Origin: Mageeibacillus sp.
Lineage (GTDB): Bacteria > Bacillota > Clostridia > Saccharofermentanales > Saccharofermentanaceae
Direction: 5' to 3'
NCBI GenBank assembly: GCA_022484595.1
Contig: JAKVLB010000008.1
Span: 1-64,000 of the forward strand
DNA length: 64,000 bases
Shown here: piece after piece, positions 1-11,080 of the stretch
How the letters are laid out: every line of letters starts with the position of its first letter
Numbering within the stretch: the stretch's first letter is position 1
Program-made: the position numbers and the translations under genes
The notes under the pieces: generated by a model
Seen by the model: only the letters and a program-made list of their open reading frames with translations
Told to the model about the DNA's origin: nothing
Database searches by the model: none

Positions 1-119
1 AGCAAAAACAAACCGAAGGCAGCTCCGCCAGAACCATCAATGTGACCAACAGGTCACTGAAGAAAACATCCATCTGAGGCTATGTCATTGTCGATATAGT
101 CTCACTGGTTGGGAAACTA

Positions 120-449
120 CTACTTGAATATACCTGCAATATAAATAAGGTTCTCATCCGGATTAATGTATCCTGCAACATTACTTGTTATTCCGGATTG
201 ATCTGTACCCGTATAAAGCATACCGGTAGCGTATGTACCTTCCATATGATTTGCCTTAATATAATTTTCAGAAACACTTGAAAAGCTGTTGGCACTTCCA
301 AGGCTTTCCGCGGTTGCATACACAAAGCTGCCGTCAATAACTTTAGTCGTGCCGGCCTTAACCAGCAAGTTAAAATTCGATGCAACCAGCGCGACAGACA
401 AAAACGTAGCTGCAAGCGCAACCATCCTCTTGGATATAAACTGACTCAT
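120..449 (-). CDS. short secreted or surface protein, possibly a truncated N-terminal remnant
   Basis: N-terminal signal-like hydrophobic stretch (MVALAATFLSVALVASNFNLLVKA), 109 aa, ends in two tandem TAG codons. Confidence 0.4.
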   Translation of the reverse strand: MSQFISKRMVALAATFLSVALVASNFNLLVKAGTTKVIDGSFVYATAESLGSANSFSSVSENYIKANHMEGTYATGMLYTGTDQSGITSNVAGYINPDENLIYIAGIFK

Positions 450-645
450 ATTTCGTCCTCCCCAAACAGAAACAGGTCTCCACCTAATCTAGTACCTCAA
501 TGATACCAGTTGAAATGGAAATTGCAAACGTTTTGTAAACGCGCAGTGTCATTTTTGTGTTATTTGTAGCATATTCATATCGCTGATTAGAAAAATATGC
601 AGCAAAACGCATCAAATCTTGACGAAAATGTGAAATTTGCAAATT

Positions 646-1740
646 TTAGCTCAGGTAGCGATAAATCAGGTACAACACCACAAGAGCTATTGCAACAGCA
701 ATGGCAACCTTGAACGGAGATACCGGAGATTTTCCGCTCACCTCGCCTGTCTGTCCGTTTACGACAAAATTATAGACCTTGTCTTTGAAAGTAAAAGCGG
801 CAATCCAGATAGGAGCAAGTACATACTTGAAGGTAACGTTGGCATAACTTGTTGATGTCTTGACACTGGATATTCCGTCCGCATTGTGCTTGGCCTTCTC
901 CATCTGTCCGATCTCATCTATAAGTTCAGCCTTAATCTGAGCTTTGGCAGTAGTCCATCCGTCGTCAAGTCCGACGGTATACCTCTCAGCCAGAAATCCT
1001 GCGATAAATTCCGGTGAGTATTTGCGCAGCTTTGCAAAATTGAACTTTGACACCTTACTGACATAAGGGTTATCAGTCTTCTTACTCGCGTATACAACTT
1101 CATCATCAATGAATTTCTCATAAATGCCGTTATATGTTCTGTATTCAACACGTCTGTTATCGCCTGAACCCTTCTCAAAACTCAGTCTTGCGGAGTATGA
1201 AGTTGTCGTCTGTGAATCGTATGTCCAGAACGGAAGGTAGACTCCTGAGAAATTTCTCGCTTCGCAGGTCTTCTTTGCTTCTCCCGGTGCGAAAAGTTTT
1301 CCCTTAAGCCAGCGCTTGAACAAATCCGCTGCCTTCTCCTTTGTTATCTCGAACGGAACGACTCCGCCCGGAGCCATAACATTCTCATCATTATCTACAG
1401 GCATTACCTGTGTCGAGCCGCAATACGGGCAGCATGCCGCCGTGTCAGCAGAATTGAACATGGTCTCGGCGCCACAGTTCTTACATACAAGAGACTTCCG
1501 ATTCTCTCCCCAGTCAAGGCTTGCGCGAATCTTTGCTGGTTCAAAATCAAGCTCTTCTACATCCTGTCCGCCATCCTCAGGGTTCGGAAGTTTTCTGCTG
1601 TAACCGCAAAACGGACAGCTCATGGAAAGTGTCGCAGGATCATATACTACAGTCGCGCCGCAGTTCGGGCACTTCTTATCGGTTGCCTCTTCAGTAGTTG
1701 CATTTACAACCTGAGGTTCCTCATTAATATTGTCCGCCAT
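646..1740 (-). CDS. zinc-ribbon membrane protein (TFIIB-type/primosomal-protein-like ribbons, C-terminal TM helix)
   Basis: CPNCG..CPFCG and CKNCG..CCPYCG pairs; C-terminal hydrophobic helix; RBS AGGAGG upstream. Confidence 0.7.
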   Translation of the reverse strand: MADNINEEPQVVNATTEEATDKKCPNCGATVVYDPATLSMSCPFCGYSRKLPNPEDGGQDVEELDFEPAKIRASLDWGENRKSLVCKNCGAETMFNSADTAACCPYCGSTQVMPVDNDENVMAPGGVVPFEITKEKAADLFKRWLKGKLFAPGEAKKTCEARNFSGVYLPFWTYDSQTTTSYSARLSFEKGSGDNRRVEYRTYNGIYEKFIDDEVVYASKKTDNPYVSKVSKFNFAKLRKYSPEFIAGFLAERYTVGLDDGWTTAKAQIKAELIDEIGQMEKAKHNADGISSVKTSTSYANVTFKYVLAPIWIAAFTFKDKVYNFVVNGQTGEVSGKSPVSPFKVAIAVAIALVVLYLIYRYLS

Positions 1741-1810
1741 ATCAAATCCTCCTAAATTTTATCAAAAGATAATTTATGATAACGTTTTCTGATAAAAAAT
1801 CCACAAGTAA

Positions 1811-3889
1811 TTAATAAATTACAAATCCAAGACTATAACTGCCAAGTCCGATGTTGAGAATTCCGTTTTCGATACCGCCGAAAATCAGCCTGTTTGTAAG
1901 CGGCGGTCTGGCAGTTTTCCTGTCAAGAAGTTCGACCGAAGTTCCGTTAAAATCTTCCGTTACAGAGACATATGCCGGTTTATCGGAGCGGTTCATTATG
2001 TAGACGATATGTGACGCACCTTTGCCGGGTTTGCCGAAATAGTCACAACCATCTTTGAGGCTGCGTTCAAAGGCAAACAGATTTCCCTCAGCGTAAAGAG
2101 TCTTATAGAATCCGGTGCGAAGACATGAATTATCGATTCTGAGCCGCGCTATACGTCTTACAAAAGCAAGATTCTGCCTCTGACGTTCTGAGAGGTGATT
2201 CCATGGGTATGTCCTTCTGTTGAATGGATCCTTGTATCCCTGCATTAGTACCTCATCACCGTAATAAATACATGAAGCTCCAACATAGGCTATCTGGAAG
2301 CCGAAACACATCCGTGACAGAGCCTCACATCTGTCATAATCAGAAGGATCTACCGCAAAGTCGCGCTGAACTTCACGATCACTTGTGTCCTCAGGTTTTG
2401 AGAGCATTGTCATAATTCTTGGAACGTCATGCGACGAGACAAGATTCATTATGCAGTAGTAGCTTTCCGCCGGATAGCGTTCCCTGAACCCTTCAAGCCT
2501 TGAATTAGCAACGGCGGCATCTATATAACCGCACATAAAATCCAGTATGACAGCTCTGAAAGTATAGCCCATAACCGAATCATGAGTATTTCCGAGAAGA
2601 AAATCACGATATGAGCCATAGCTGCACTTGTTGGAGGCATCTTCCCAGACTTCACCGACAAGCATACCCTGACCGCCGGTTTTGTCCTTGATTGTAGCTC
2701 GCATCTGCCTGATAAAACTGTCCGGAAGCTCATCTGACACATCAAGCCTTATGCCCGATGCACCGCGGGAAATCCATGTGTCCACAACACCGTCTTTGCC
2801 AAATATAAAATTGCGGTATGACAGATCATTCTCATTGACATTTGGCAAATCAGGAAAACCCCACCACGAATCGTAACAGATTTTTCCATCCTTATCACGG
2901 TAAAGATTATACCATGAGCGGTATCTGCTCTCTTTCCCGTCGCGATAGGCACCATAAGCACCGTTCTCTTCAAATCTGTCGAATTTATTAAAATATAAAG
3001 AATCTGCGCCCGTATGACTGAATACTCCGTCAAGAATCAGTTTGATACCCGTCTGTTCAGCCTTTGTCACAAGTTCCATAAACGCCTGAGTTCCGCCGAG
3101 AACAGGATCAACAGTCATATAATCCGCTGTATCATAGCGGTGTGACGACCTGGCTTCGAAAATCGGGTTGAGATAGATAATATCAACACCGAGACTCTTT
3201 ATGTACTCAAGCTTCTCCGCAATACCGCGAAGCGATCCTCCGTAGAAATCACAAGCCAGATACCCGGTCTCAGGCTTACCATAGATATCTACATCTTCAA
3301 GCCAGTCCTCGTGGTAAATTCTCTCAGGTTTTGGAGAAGTCTGCCTTAATCTGTCGTAAGTAAAATCTTTGTCCCTGCTGAATCTGTCAGGGAAAATCTG
3401 ATAAATCATCGCACCCTTCATCTGATCGGGTGTCCTGAAATCCTTGTTATAAACCGTTATCTGAAAAGCATACGGAAACTTATCCTCATCAGCCCCGACT
3501 CTCGGCGGATTACTGCAAATCATTCCTTCACCATCCGAGGAATCAGCTTTGGCAGTATAGAATAAAACGCAATCGTTGCCTTTATCGTCGGTCACGGTGT
3601 ACTTGAACCAGTAAAACAGAATACCGGTCTCATGCGGCATCATCAGATTAATGTAATAGCGATTGGATGACGCAACACGGTACATCGGCTCCTCGTGGTA
3701 CGAAAAACTGTATAGACCGTATGTATAACAGAACACGACATCTTTTGCGCCGCTGTCAACATCGATAAAAATATCAGAATATGAATCCGTCGGACGGCTC
3801 CCGAACGGACTCCTGTACTCAGGCAGGCGCGATGCATGTCTGCACCGCGCCTGGTTAATTAACGTATTATTTGAATTATCTGAAGGCAT
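1811..3889 (-). CDS. GH13 alpha-amylase/neopullulanase-family glycosidase
   Basis: GH13 motifs GIRLDVSDE, LVGEVWED and SSHDVPR; start overlaps glgA stop. Confidence 0.88.
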   Translation of the reverse strand: MPSDNSNNTLINQARCRHASRLPEYRSPFGSRPTDSYSDIFIDVDSGAKDVVFCYTYGLYSFSYHEEPMYRVASSNRYYINLMMPHETGILFYWFKYTVTDDKGNDCVLFYTAKADSSDGEGMICSNPPRVGADEDKFPYAFQITVYNKDFRTPDQMKGAMIYQIFPDRFSRDKDFTYDRLRQTSPKPERIYHEDWLEDVDIYGKPETGYLACDFYGGSLRGIAEKLEYIKSLGVDIIYLNPIFEARSSHRYDTADYMTVDPVLGGTQAFMELVTKAEQTGIKLILDGVFSHTGADSLYFNKFDRFEENGAYGAYRDGKESRYRSWYNLYRDKDGKICYDSWWGFPDLPNVNENDLSYRNFIFGKDGVVDTWISRGASGIRLDVSDELPDSFIRQMRATIKDKTGGQGMLVGEVWEDASNKCSYGSYRDFLLGNTHDSVMGYTFRAVILDFMCGYIDAAVANSRLEGFRERYPAESYYCIMNLVSSHDVPRIMTMLSKPEDTSDREVQRDFAVDPSDYDRCEALSRMCFGFQIAYVGASCIYYGDEVLMQGYKDPFNRRTYPWNHLSERQRQNLAFVRRIARLRIDNSCLRTGFYKTLYAEGNLFAFERSLKDGCDYFGKPGKGASHIVYIMNRSDKPAYVSVTEDFNGTSVELLDRKTARPPLTNRLIFGGIENGILNIGLGSYSLGFVIY

Positions 3890-5664
3890 CAGCCTTTATT
3901 CTCCTTCGGTTTGTCTTCACTCTTCTTGGAATCAGTCTTTACTGCAGCAGTCTTTGTACCTGTCTCACCGGTTGGCTTCGTCACGGAAGCTTTAGTGGAC
4001 TTTGCCGAAGGCTTCCTGGAAACGGCCTTACCGACCGCCGGCTTCTTTGTCTCAGTTTTTTTAGCTGCCGGCTTCTTTGCCGCCGGTTTCTTTACCGCCG
4101 CCTTCTTCGCTTCAGACTTTACTGTTACGGATTTAACATCTGTATCAGCATTCTTTATTTCGGAAGACACACAGACCTCGGTCTTTACAGCTTCAGCATC
4201 GGGAAGCTCAATTCCGGTTATAAGCGAATACAATCCGCCGTACTCACCGGCACTCTTCTTCCAGGAATAGTCTCCCTTCATTCCGGTCTCGATTATTCTG
4301 TTCCAGACATCCTTGTGATGACGATAAATATCGGCAGCATACTTTGTAACAAACAAAAACTCATGTGCATTGATGTTGGTGAATGAGAATCCGTTTCCCT
4401 CGCCTGTGAATTCATTGTAGGGCGTGACAGTATCCTTAAGCCCGCCTGTTTCTCTTACCACCGGAACCGATCCGTATGCCATTGAAACAAGCTGCGACAG
4501 TCCGCAGGGCTCGAAAATGCTCGGCATAAGGAAAATATCGGAAGCCGCGTAAATTGTATGCGCCAGACCGCCGTCAAAATCGATACATGCACACATTTTA
4601 CCCGGATTGCGGTTTGATATCTCAACAAGTGCTCTCTCATAATAGGAATCACCCGTTCCGAGTATAACCACCTGCATACCGTCATAAAGCATCTCATCCA
4701 GGACATAGAGCAGTAGATCCAGACCCTTCTGGTCCACGAGTCTTGAAATCATGGCACATAAAGGAGCTCCGGGATTAACATCAAGATGTAGCTGTTCCTG
4801 AAGTGACTTTTTACAGACAGCTTTGCCTTCTGCATAATTTGTAATGTCATACGTAGCCGGAATTTTCTTATCCGTAGCCGGATTGTATTCCAGATCGTTC
4901 ATGCCGTTGAGAATTCCTGATACCTTAAACGCATACTTCTGAAGCGTATAATTGAGTCCTTCACCGTAATAATCAGTCATTATCTCATAGGCATACGTTG
5001 GAGAAACCGTAGTTACTGAATTTGAAAAAGTAATGCCGGCCTTCATAAAATTTATAGCCCGATCCTTTATGCAGAAATCTTCCCTAAGATATTCATCCGG
5101 CAAATCAAGCATCTCTCTCACGACATCAACTGAATGAACACCCTGATATTTTAGATTATGAATAGTGTATACTGTCTGCACCGATGAATGGAATCCGTTT
5201 CTCTTGAAATGAGCATCCAGAAGCAAAGGAATCATTCCGGTCTGCCAGTCATTGCAGTGCAGTACGTCAGGCTCGAAATTCATGAAATCTCCCATGAAAT
5301 CCAAAACAGCTCTCTGGTAGAAACAATAACGCTCAATATCAAAAACATAATCAACATAAATCTGATCAAAGTTAAAGTAATACTCGTTATCAACAAAATA
5401 GAACGTTACTCCGTTCTGCTGAAGCGTGAACAGACCGGCATAAAGAGAACGCCAGCCCATATGAACCATCTTCCAGCCGAGGAACTGCAGTTTATCAGCA
5501 TACTGAACCTTGACTTTCTTATACAAAGGAAGAATTACTCTGCAATCGACACCCTGTCTGTTGAGTTCAACAGGAAGACTGCCAACAACGTCTGCAAGTC
5601 CGCCAACCTTAACAAACGGGCTGCACTCGGAAGTTGCCATTAAAACCTTGATCGTCTTTTTCAT
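3889..5664 (-). CDS. glgA: glycogen synthase (GT5) with a long Lys/Ala/Pro-rich C-terminal tail
   Basis: N-terminal KVGGLADVVGSLP, FEPCGLSQL motif; tail KKPAAKKPAAKKTETKKPAVGK. Confidence 0.95.
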   Translation of the reverse strand: MKKTIKVLMATSECSPFVKVGGLADVVGSLPVELNRQGVDCRVILPLYKKVKVQYADKLQFLGWKMVHMGWRSLYAGLFTLQQNGVTFYFVDNEYYFNFDQIYVDYVFDIERYCFYQRAVLDFMGDFMNFEPDVLHCNDWQTGMIPLLLDAHFKRNGFHSSVQTVYTIHNLKYQGVHSVDVVREMLDLPDEYLREDFCIKDRAINFMKAGITFSNSVTTVSPTYAYEIMTDYYGEGLNYTLQKYAFKVSGILNGMNDLEYNPATDKKIPATYDITNYAEGKAVCKKSLQEQLHLDVNPGAPLCAMISRLVDQKGLDLLLYVLDEMLYDGMQVVILGTGDSYYERALVEISNRNPGKMCACIDFDGGLAHTIYAASDIFLMPSIFEPCGLSQLVSMAYGSVPVVRETGGLKDTVTPYNEFTGEGNGFSFTNINAHEFLFVTKYAADIYRHHKDVWNRIIETGMKGDYSWKKSAGEYGGLYSLITGIELPDAEAVKTEVCVSSEIKNADTDVKSVTVKSEAKKAAVKKPAAKKPAAKKTETKKPAVGKAVSRKPSAKSTKASVTKPTGETGTKTAAVKTDSKKSEDKPKENKG

Positions 5665-5666
5665 AA

Positions 5667-6776
5667 TTAGATACCTGCTCCTTTTCCGATAACAATTGGA
5701 TAGTCAGGGTGACCTACAAGTCTTACCCCCGGCCTGACGAAAGCGTTCTTATCAAGAATAACATTCTCGAGGTGACAATTCTCGGAAATATGAACATCCT
5801 GCATGACAACACAGTTCTTGACGGTGGTGTTTTTCGCAATCGTGACACTTCTGAAAATGACAGAATCTTCAACCTTGCCATAAATCCGGCAACCGTCTGA
5901 AACAATTGAATTGCTCATCTCGGCGTTGTCAAAATAAAGTGTGGGCGCCTCATCCTTGACCTTTGTATAAATAGGCTCACCGCTCCAGAAAATATTGTTG
6001 CGGACAGATTCGTTGAGAAGCGACATCGAAGAATTGAAGTAAGACTGAACGCTGTTTATTCTCAGAGCGACTCCGGAGTATTCAAAACCGTGAACCTTAA
6101 GCTCATCAAACATCTTGACTATGGAATGAATACCGAAGTGAGTCTTTCCATGTGCCATCTGTCTCGCAATAATATCAATCAGAAGGTCTCTTCTGAGGCA
6201 CAGAATACCAAGCGAACATTTGACCGAAGTTGTCTTGGGCGGATTGTAGAGCATGTCGCGGACAAAACCGTCTTCGTCAATATCAAGAATATAGCTGGGA
6301 TTTCCGAACTTTGTTCCGTCACGGTTATACATAACAGATATGTCAGCATCAGACTCTTCATGAGACTTGATGAAATTGTCAAAAGTAGTGTTAAGAATAA
6401 CATTACTGCCTGCTACAATGATATACGTAGATCTTGCCTGCCTTAAGAAATCCATGACTCCGGACAGTTCCTCATCCGATGAAACGCTCGTTGCCTCAGA
6501 GTTTACATACGGCGGAAGGATATGAAGGCCGTCATTCTTGCGGTCAAGTGACCATGCGCTTCCTGTTCCTGTATGATCCATCAGTGATTTATACTTGTTG
6601 TATGTAAGTACGCCGACGTTCTTGATACCGGAGTTTACCATGTCGGAGAGCATGAAGTCTATGATTCTGTATCTTCCTCCGAACGGCATTGCCGAAAGGG
6701 CGCGCGGATTGGAGAGCTCTCCAAGCGATATTTTCTTGTTGTCGGCCAGAATGAGGCCCATTGCATTACTAAACAT
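5667..6776 (-). CDS. glgD: glucose-1-phosphate adenylyltransferase subunit GlgD
   Basis: GlgD-type N-terminus (MGLILADNKKISLGELSNPRALSAMPFGGRYRIIDFMLSDMVNSGI), left-handed beta helix C-terminus, next to glgC. Confidence 0.92.
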   Translation of the reverse strand: MFSNAMGLILADNKKISLGELSNPRALSAMPFGGRYRIIDFMLSDMVNSGIKNVGVLTYNKYKSLMDHTGTGSAWSLDRKNDGLHILPPYVNSEATSVSSDEELSGVMDFLRQARSTYIIVAGSNVILNTTFDNFIKSHEESDADISVMYNRDGTKFGNPSYILDIDEDGFVRDMLYNPPKTTSVKCSLGILCLRRDLLIDIIARQMAHGKTHFGIHSIVKMFDELKVHGFEYSGVALRINSVQSYFNSSMSLLNESVRNNIFWSGEPIYTKVKDEAPTLYFDNAEMSNSIVSDGCRIYGKVEDSVIFRSVTIAKNTTVKNCVVMQDVHISENCHLENVILDKNAFVRPGVRLVGHPDYPIVIGKGAGI

Positions 6777-6795
6777 ATACTTATCTCCTTCTGCC

Positions 6796-8055
6796 TCAGG
6801 CTCTGAATGTAGACTCGATTACTGACTTTTCACCATCTGCCTTGACGTCCGTATCAACCATGCAGTTTGCAGGGATGACCGCGCCGTCCTTTATCTTGAG
6901 TCCGCGCTCGAAAACGCAGATACCTTCAGAGCAGAGCTTCTTGTTCAGATAAGGACTCTCGCCTGTAACAAAGCTTCCGGCTTTGACATCCTTTCCTATA
7001 ATTGTTCCGAAATCAACGATACAGCGTTCAATATGCGCACCTTCCTTGACGACGACTCCGGGCATAAGGACGCAGTCTTTAACAATTGCACCTTTCTCGA
7101 CGATTACAGACTCAGAAAGAACAGAATGCTCGACATCTCCGTAAATTCGGCATCCGTCTGTCAGTGCAGAGTTGATAACTTTGGCGCCGCTTCCTACGAA
7201 ATGAGAAGGCTTAACAGGGTTCCTCGAGAATATCTTCCACGAACGGTCTACGAGATTAATCTCTTCAGGTTTGTCAAGAATATCCATGTTGGTCTCCCAG
7301 AGAGATGAGATAGTACCCACATCCTTCCAATAACCGGAGAACCTGTAAGCGCAAAGCTTCTTTCCCTTTGCCAGAAGATTAGGAACAATATTCTTTCCGA
7401 AATCGTTGTTGGAATCCGGATCCGCTTCATCCTCTATCAGCGCTTCTCTCAGAACATCCCATGTGAAGATATAGACACCCATTGAAGCAAGATTGCTCTT
7501 CGGCTTTGCAGGCTTCTCATCAAACTCTTCAATAACATCATCGTCTTTAGTATTGAGAATACCGAATCTCGGAGCTTCCTCCCACGGCACCTCATAAACC
7601 GCAAGAGTAGCATCGGCACCCTTGTCGATATGTGACTTAAGCATCGCAGCGTAATCCATCTTATAGATATGGTCACCTGACAGAATCACAACATACTTTG
7701 GTGAATTATCGTCGAGAAAACTCATATTCTGATAGATCGCATTTGCCGTGCCCTTATACCAGTCAGATCTGCCCGACTTTTGAAAAGGCGGAAGAATGTA
7801 TGCTCCGGCGTTATTACGATCCAGATCCCAAGGATGCCCGTTGCCTACATAGGTATTAAGCGCCAGCGGCTGATACTGTGTCAGTACACCGACTATCTCA
7901 ATTCCAGAATTGACACAATTACTGAGCGGAAAATCAATAATTCTGTAACGACTGCCAAAAGGCACCGCCGGCTTGGCGATCTTCTTTGTAAGAACGCCCA
8001 GTCTGCTTCCCTGTCCGCCTGCGAGTATCATCGCAACGACTTCAGTCTTAGCCAT
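6796..8055 (-). CDS. glgC: glucose-1-phosphate adenylyltransferase catalytic subunit
   Basis: [27 protein letters not shown]; start set at MAKTEVV (RBS GGGAGG) rather than the longer ORF start at 8118. Confidence 0.94.
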   Translation of the reverse strand: MAKTEVVAMILAGGQGSRLGVLTKKIAKPAVPFGSRYRIIDFPLSNCVNSGIEIVGVLTQYQPLALNTYVGNGHPWDLDRNNAGAYILPPFQKSGRSDWYKGTANAIYQNMSFLDDNSPKYVVILSGDHIYKMDYAAMLKSHIDKGADATLAVYEVPWEEAPRFGILNTKDDDVIEEFDEKPAKPKSNLASMGVYIFTWDVLREALIEDEADPDSNNDFGKNIVPNLLAKGKKLCAYRFSGYWKDVGTISSLWETNMDILDKPEEINLVDRSWKIFSRNPVKPSHFVGSGAKVINSALTDGCRIYGDVEHSVLSESVIVEKGAIVKDCVLMPGVVVKEGAHIERCIVDFGTIIGKDVKAGSFVTGESPYLNKKLCSEGICVFERGLKIKDGAVIPANCMVDTDVKADGEKSVIESTFRA

Positions 8056-8080
8056 ATAAGTTACCTCCCTAACACCTGTC

Positions 8081-10171
8081 TTACTTATTTTTGTTGTTAT
8101 TATCTGTCTTTTCACCACTGACGGAAGAATTGACTGACGGCTTTGTCACACCGGAGTGTCCCTTCTTCTTATGTGAAGCTTTGGTATGCTCTGCCGAACT
8201 TACCGTCTTTACCATATCTTTCTTCTGAACTTCCGGAACAATTTTCGAAGCCTCGGAATCATTCAAAGCACTTATATTTTTCTGATCCTCAGGAACTTTG
8301 ACAAGCATGAAGTAAATTCCGGCAAGCGGAGGCAGATTCATCACCAAATGATACGGTTTGCCGTTAAATTCTTCAGCAACACTGTCGAAAAGCCCGTCAT
8401 CGCCGGCTCCCGTAGGATAACCTGAACCGCCGTGGCTCATATCATCAGTATTGAATACAATTTTGTACTTGCCTTCCTCGTAAACGGGAATTTTATAGCA
8501 TTCCAGCGGTTGCGGAACCATATTGAGCGCAACATAGATATCATTCTCCTCAGACTTTGGATCAGACCTCTTGTAGATAAAGACATTGTTCTTAACATCC
8601 GAAGCGTCAATCCATTCAAAACCGTCCCACGAATGATCTTCACCCCAGAGCTGAGAATGCTCTATATAAAATTTGTTCAGTTCGCTGTTAAAGTTCTGCA
8701 GAAGCCTGTGTGACTCATAATCAAGCAGAAACCACTCGAGTTGTTCATAGAAACGCCACTCAATGAACTGTCCGAACTCCGCGCCCATAAAGTTAAGCTT
8801 CGCTCCGGGATGAGACATCTGATACAGCATCAGTGTCCTTACGGAAGCAAACTTCCTCCAGACATCGCCTGGCATCTTGTCAATCAGAGAGTGCTTGCCA
8901 TGAACGACTTCGTCGTGAGACAGGCTCAAGATATAATTCTCGGCAAAAGCATAAACCATTGAGAAACAGAACTCGTCATGATGCCATGATCTCGCGTATG
9001 AATCAGTCGAAAAGTAATCCAGAGTATCATGCATCCATCCCATGTTCCATTTATGAGTAAATCCGAGTCCGCCTTCTTCGACGGGATAAGATACCTTTGG
9101 CCATGCCGTAGACTCTTCAGCGATAAGCATTGCATATGGATAGTTCTTACGAATGGTTGAATTGAGTTTCTTGAAAAAATCTATCGCTTCAAGGTTCTCG
9201 TGACCGCCATACTTATTCGGTATGTACTGCTGACGTCCGTAATCTCTGTAAAGCATGCTTGAAACTGCATCAACCCTTAATCCGTCAAGGTGAAATTCAT
9301 CTATCCAGAACACTGCATTTGACACCAGGAACGATACGACTTCATTCTTTGAGTAATCAAAGACATATGTTCCCCATTCACGGTGTTCTCCGATTCTCGG
9401 GTCGGCATATTCGAAACATGGTGTACCGTCAAATCTGATAAGGCCTTCGAGATTCTTAGGGAAATGAGCCGGAACCCAGTCCAGAATAACTGAGATACCG
9501 TTCTGATGAAGAACATCCACCATAAACTTAAAATCGGCCGGTGTTCCGAAACGGCTCGTCACCGCATAATAGCCGGTAACCTGATATCCCCATGAATCAT
9601 CAAGCGGGTGCTCCAGAACAGGCATCAGCTCGATATGCGTGTAATTCATCTTCTTGCAATAGTCAGACAGATCGATAGCCAGTTCCCTGTATGAGAAAAA
9701 ATTGCCATCCGGATGTCTTCTCCATGAGCCCAAATGGAGCTCGTAGATATTAATCGGTTTTGGTGTCAACGCATCAGTTCTGTTATCGCAGAATTCATCA
9801 TCATTCCAGAGATAGTCATCAGGATCGTAAAGAATCGATGCATTATTAGGTCTAGTCTCAAAATGTCTGGCAAAAGGGTCGCCTTTCTCGTAAATACGGC
9901 TGTCTGCGCCGACGACTCTGTATTTATACCGATCCCATTGCTGTGCTCCGGCAACCTTGAGTTCCCAGATACCCGTGTTACCCAAGAGCTGCATCTGGTT
10001 GCTGTTGGCATCCCATTCGTTGAAATCTCCCATAACACTGACATTTCTGGCATTTGGTGCCCAAACTCTGAATACAAATCCCTTCTCGTCGCCATCCTCA
10101 TAAGGATGTGAACCCAGGAATTTATAACTCATGTAGTTCTCGCCCTCGTTAAATAAATAAGCCAGATCCAT
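8081..10171 (-). CDS. glgB: 1,4-alpha-glucan branching enzyme with a charged Lys/Ser-rich C-terminal tail
   Basis: GH13 branching-enzyme motifs ([37 protein letters not shown]). Confidence 0.94.
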   Translation of the reverse strand: MDLAYLFNEGENYMSYKFLGSHPYEDGDEKGFVFRVWAPNARNVSVMGDFNEWDANSNQMQLLGNTGIWELKVAGAQQWDRYKYRVVGADSRIYEKGDPFARHFETRPNNASILYDPDDYLWNDDEFCDNRTDALTPKPINIYELHLGSWRRHPDGNFFSYRELAIDLSDYCKKMNYTHIELMPVLEHPLDDSWGYQVTGYYAVTSRFGTPADFKFMVDVLHQNGISVILDWVPAHFPKNLEGLIRFDGTPCFEYADPRIGEHREWGTYVFDYSKNEVVSFLVSNAVFWIDEFHLDGLRVDAVSSMLYRDYGRQQYIPNKYGGHENLEAIDFFKKLNSTIRKNYPYAMLIAEESTAWPKVSYPVEEGGLGFTHKWNMGWMHDTLDYFSTDSYARSWHHDEFCFSMVYAFAENYILSLSHDEVVHGKHSLIDKMPGDVWRKFASVRTLMLYQMSHPGAKLNFMGAEFGQFIEWRFYEQLEWFLLDYESHRLLQNFNSELNKFYIEHSQLWGEDHSWDGFEWIDASDVKNNVFIYKRSDPKSEENDIYVALNMVPQPLECYKIPVYEEGKYKIVFNTDDMSHGGSGYPTGAGDDGLFDSVAEEFNGKPYHLVMNLPPLAGIYFMLVKVPEDQKNISALNDSEASKIVPEVQKKDMVKTVSSAEHTKASHKKKGHSGVTKPSVNSSVSGEKTDNNNKNK

Positions 10172-10263
10172 TAAATTGTGTGCCTCCCTTGAGGTTAATC
10201 TTTAAGCTGTGCCGCAGGCAATTTGCAAAGGCAAAGCAAAACGCAGTAAAACCGCACGTAAGC

Positions 10264-10292
10264 ATTATAAACTAAATCAGTGAATTTACCAA
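10264..10292 (-). promoter_or_regulatory. putative sigma-A promoter of the glg operon
   Basis: minus strand TTGGTA-N17-TATAAT, about 90 nt upstream of the glgB ATG. Confidence 0.5.
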
Positions 10293-10470
10293 CTAAAAAT
10301 ACAAAAAAAGCGGTAAATCAAATTATGTTTTTGTGCAGTTTTTACAGTATAGCATTCAAAATAGCAAAATATGTCAAATTAGGCTCAATTATTGCAGCAA
10401 TTAGTCAATAAAACTTCCCATATACAAAAAGAAGATCATTCAGAATTTTTCAAAGGATTACCGCCCGATA

Positions 10471-10510
10471 AAATAAAAACAGCCGCGAACCCGACAGGTC
10501 CGCAGCTGTT
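10471..10510 (-). terminator. Rho-independent terminator of the kor operon
   Basis: inverted repeat aacagccgcg/cgcagctgtt followed on the minus strand by a T-rich tract; just 3' of the korC stop. Confidence 0.75.
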
Positions 10511-10540
10511 TCACGATTGCCGGAATAAAAACGGCAGCTC

Positions 10541-11080
10541 TTATTTCGCGTACTCGGCACCCTTATCAAATGCCGTCATATTTGCAGGAATCATTCCATG
10601 CTTACGTTCAGGCAGAATCTGGTAAAGTGACTTCTCAAACGAATCGCGGGAGAAACACCCCGTTGCCGTTGAAAGACAGCCTACCATCGATATAGGTGCG
10701 AACATCATCTTGCCAAGCTCTGAAGCGATATCGGAAGCCTTCATCGGAATGAACTTGATGTCGGTCCTTGTCGGCTTGATGCTGATCAGTGACGAATCAA
10801 TTATGAGCAGTCCGCCCGGTTTGAGCTGCTGTTCAAACTTCTCCATGGAAGGCTGGTTCAGGCAGATAACGACATCCGCGTCATTTACGACCGGTGAACC
10901 GATAGCGGAATCGGAAATAACTACAGAGCAGTTAGCCGTGCCGCCGCGCATCTCAGGTCCGTATGACGGAAACCATGATACTTCTTTGCCTTCGTAGAGA
11001 GCAGCCTCTGCAGCCATCTTTCCCGCAGACAGAATACCCTGCCCGCCGAAGCCTGCGAAAATAATAGAAAAATCAATCAT
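10541..11080 (-). CDS. korC: 2-oxoacid:ferredoxin oxidoreductase gamma subunit
   Basis: IIFAGFGGQGILSAGKMAAEAAL; order and family match KorDABC. Confidence 0.88.
   Translation of the reverse strand: MIDFSIIFAGFGGQGILSAGKMAAEAALYEGKEVSWFPSYGPEMRGGTANCSVVISDSAIGSPVVNDADVVICLNQPSMEKFEQQLKPGGLLIIDSSLISIKPTRTDIKFIPMKASDIASELGKMMFAPISMVGCLSTATGCFSRDSFEKSLYQILPERKHGMIPANMTAFDKGAEYAK

Noticed and set aside
3871-4386. 171-aa plus-strand ORF and the overlapping 3911-4270 ORF opposite glgA
   Set aside because: Antisense shadows of the AAK-repeat tail (Phe/Ala/Leu-rich mirror); no RBS or family resemblance
5667-6776. GlgD as a novel degenerate GlgC paralogue
   Set aside because: GlgD is a known companion subunit of GlgC in Gram-positives, so not a new observation
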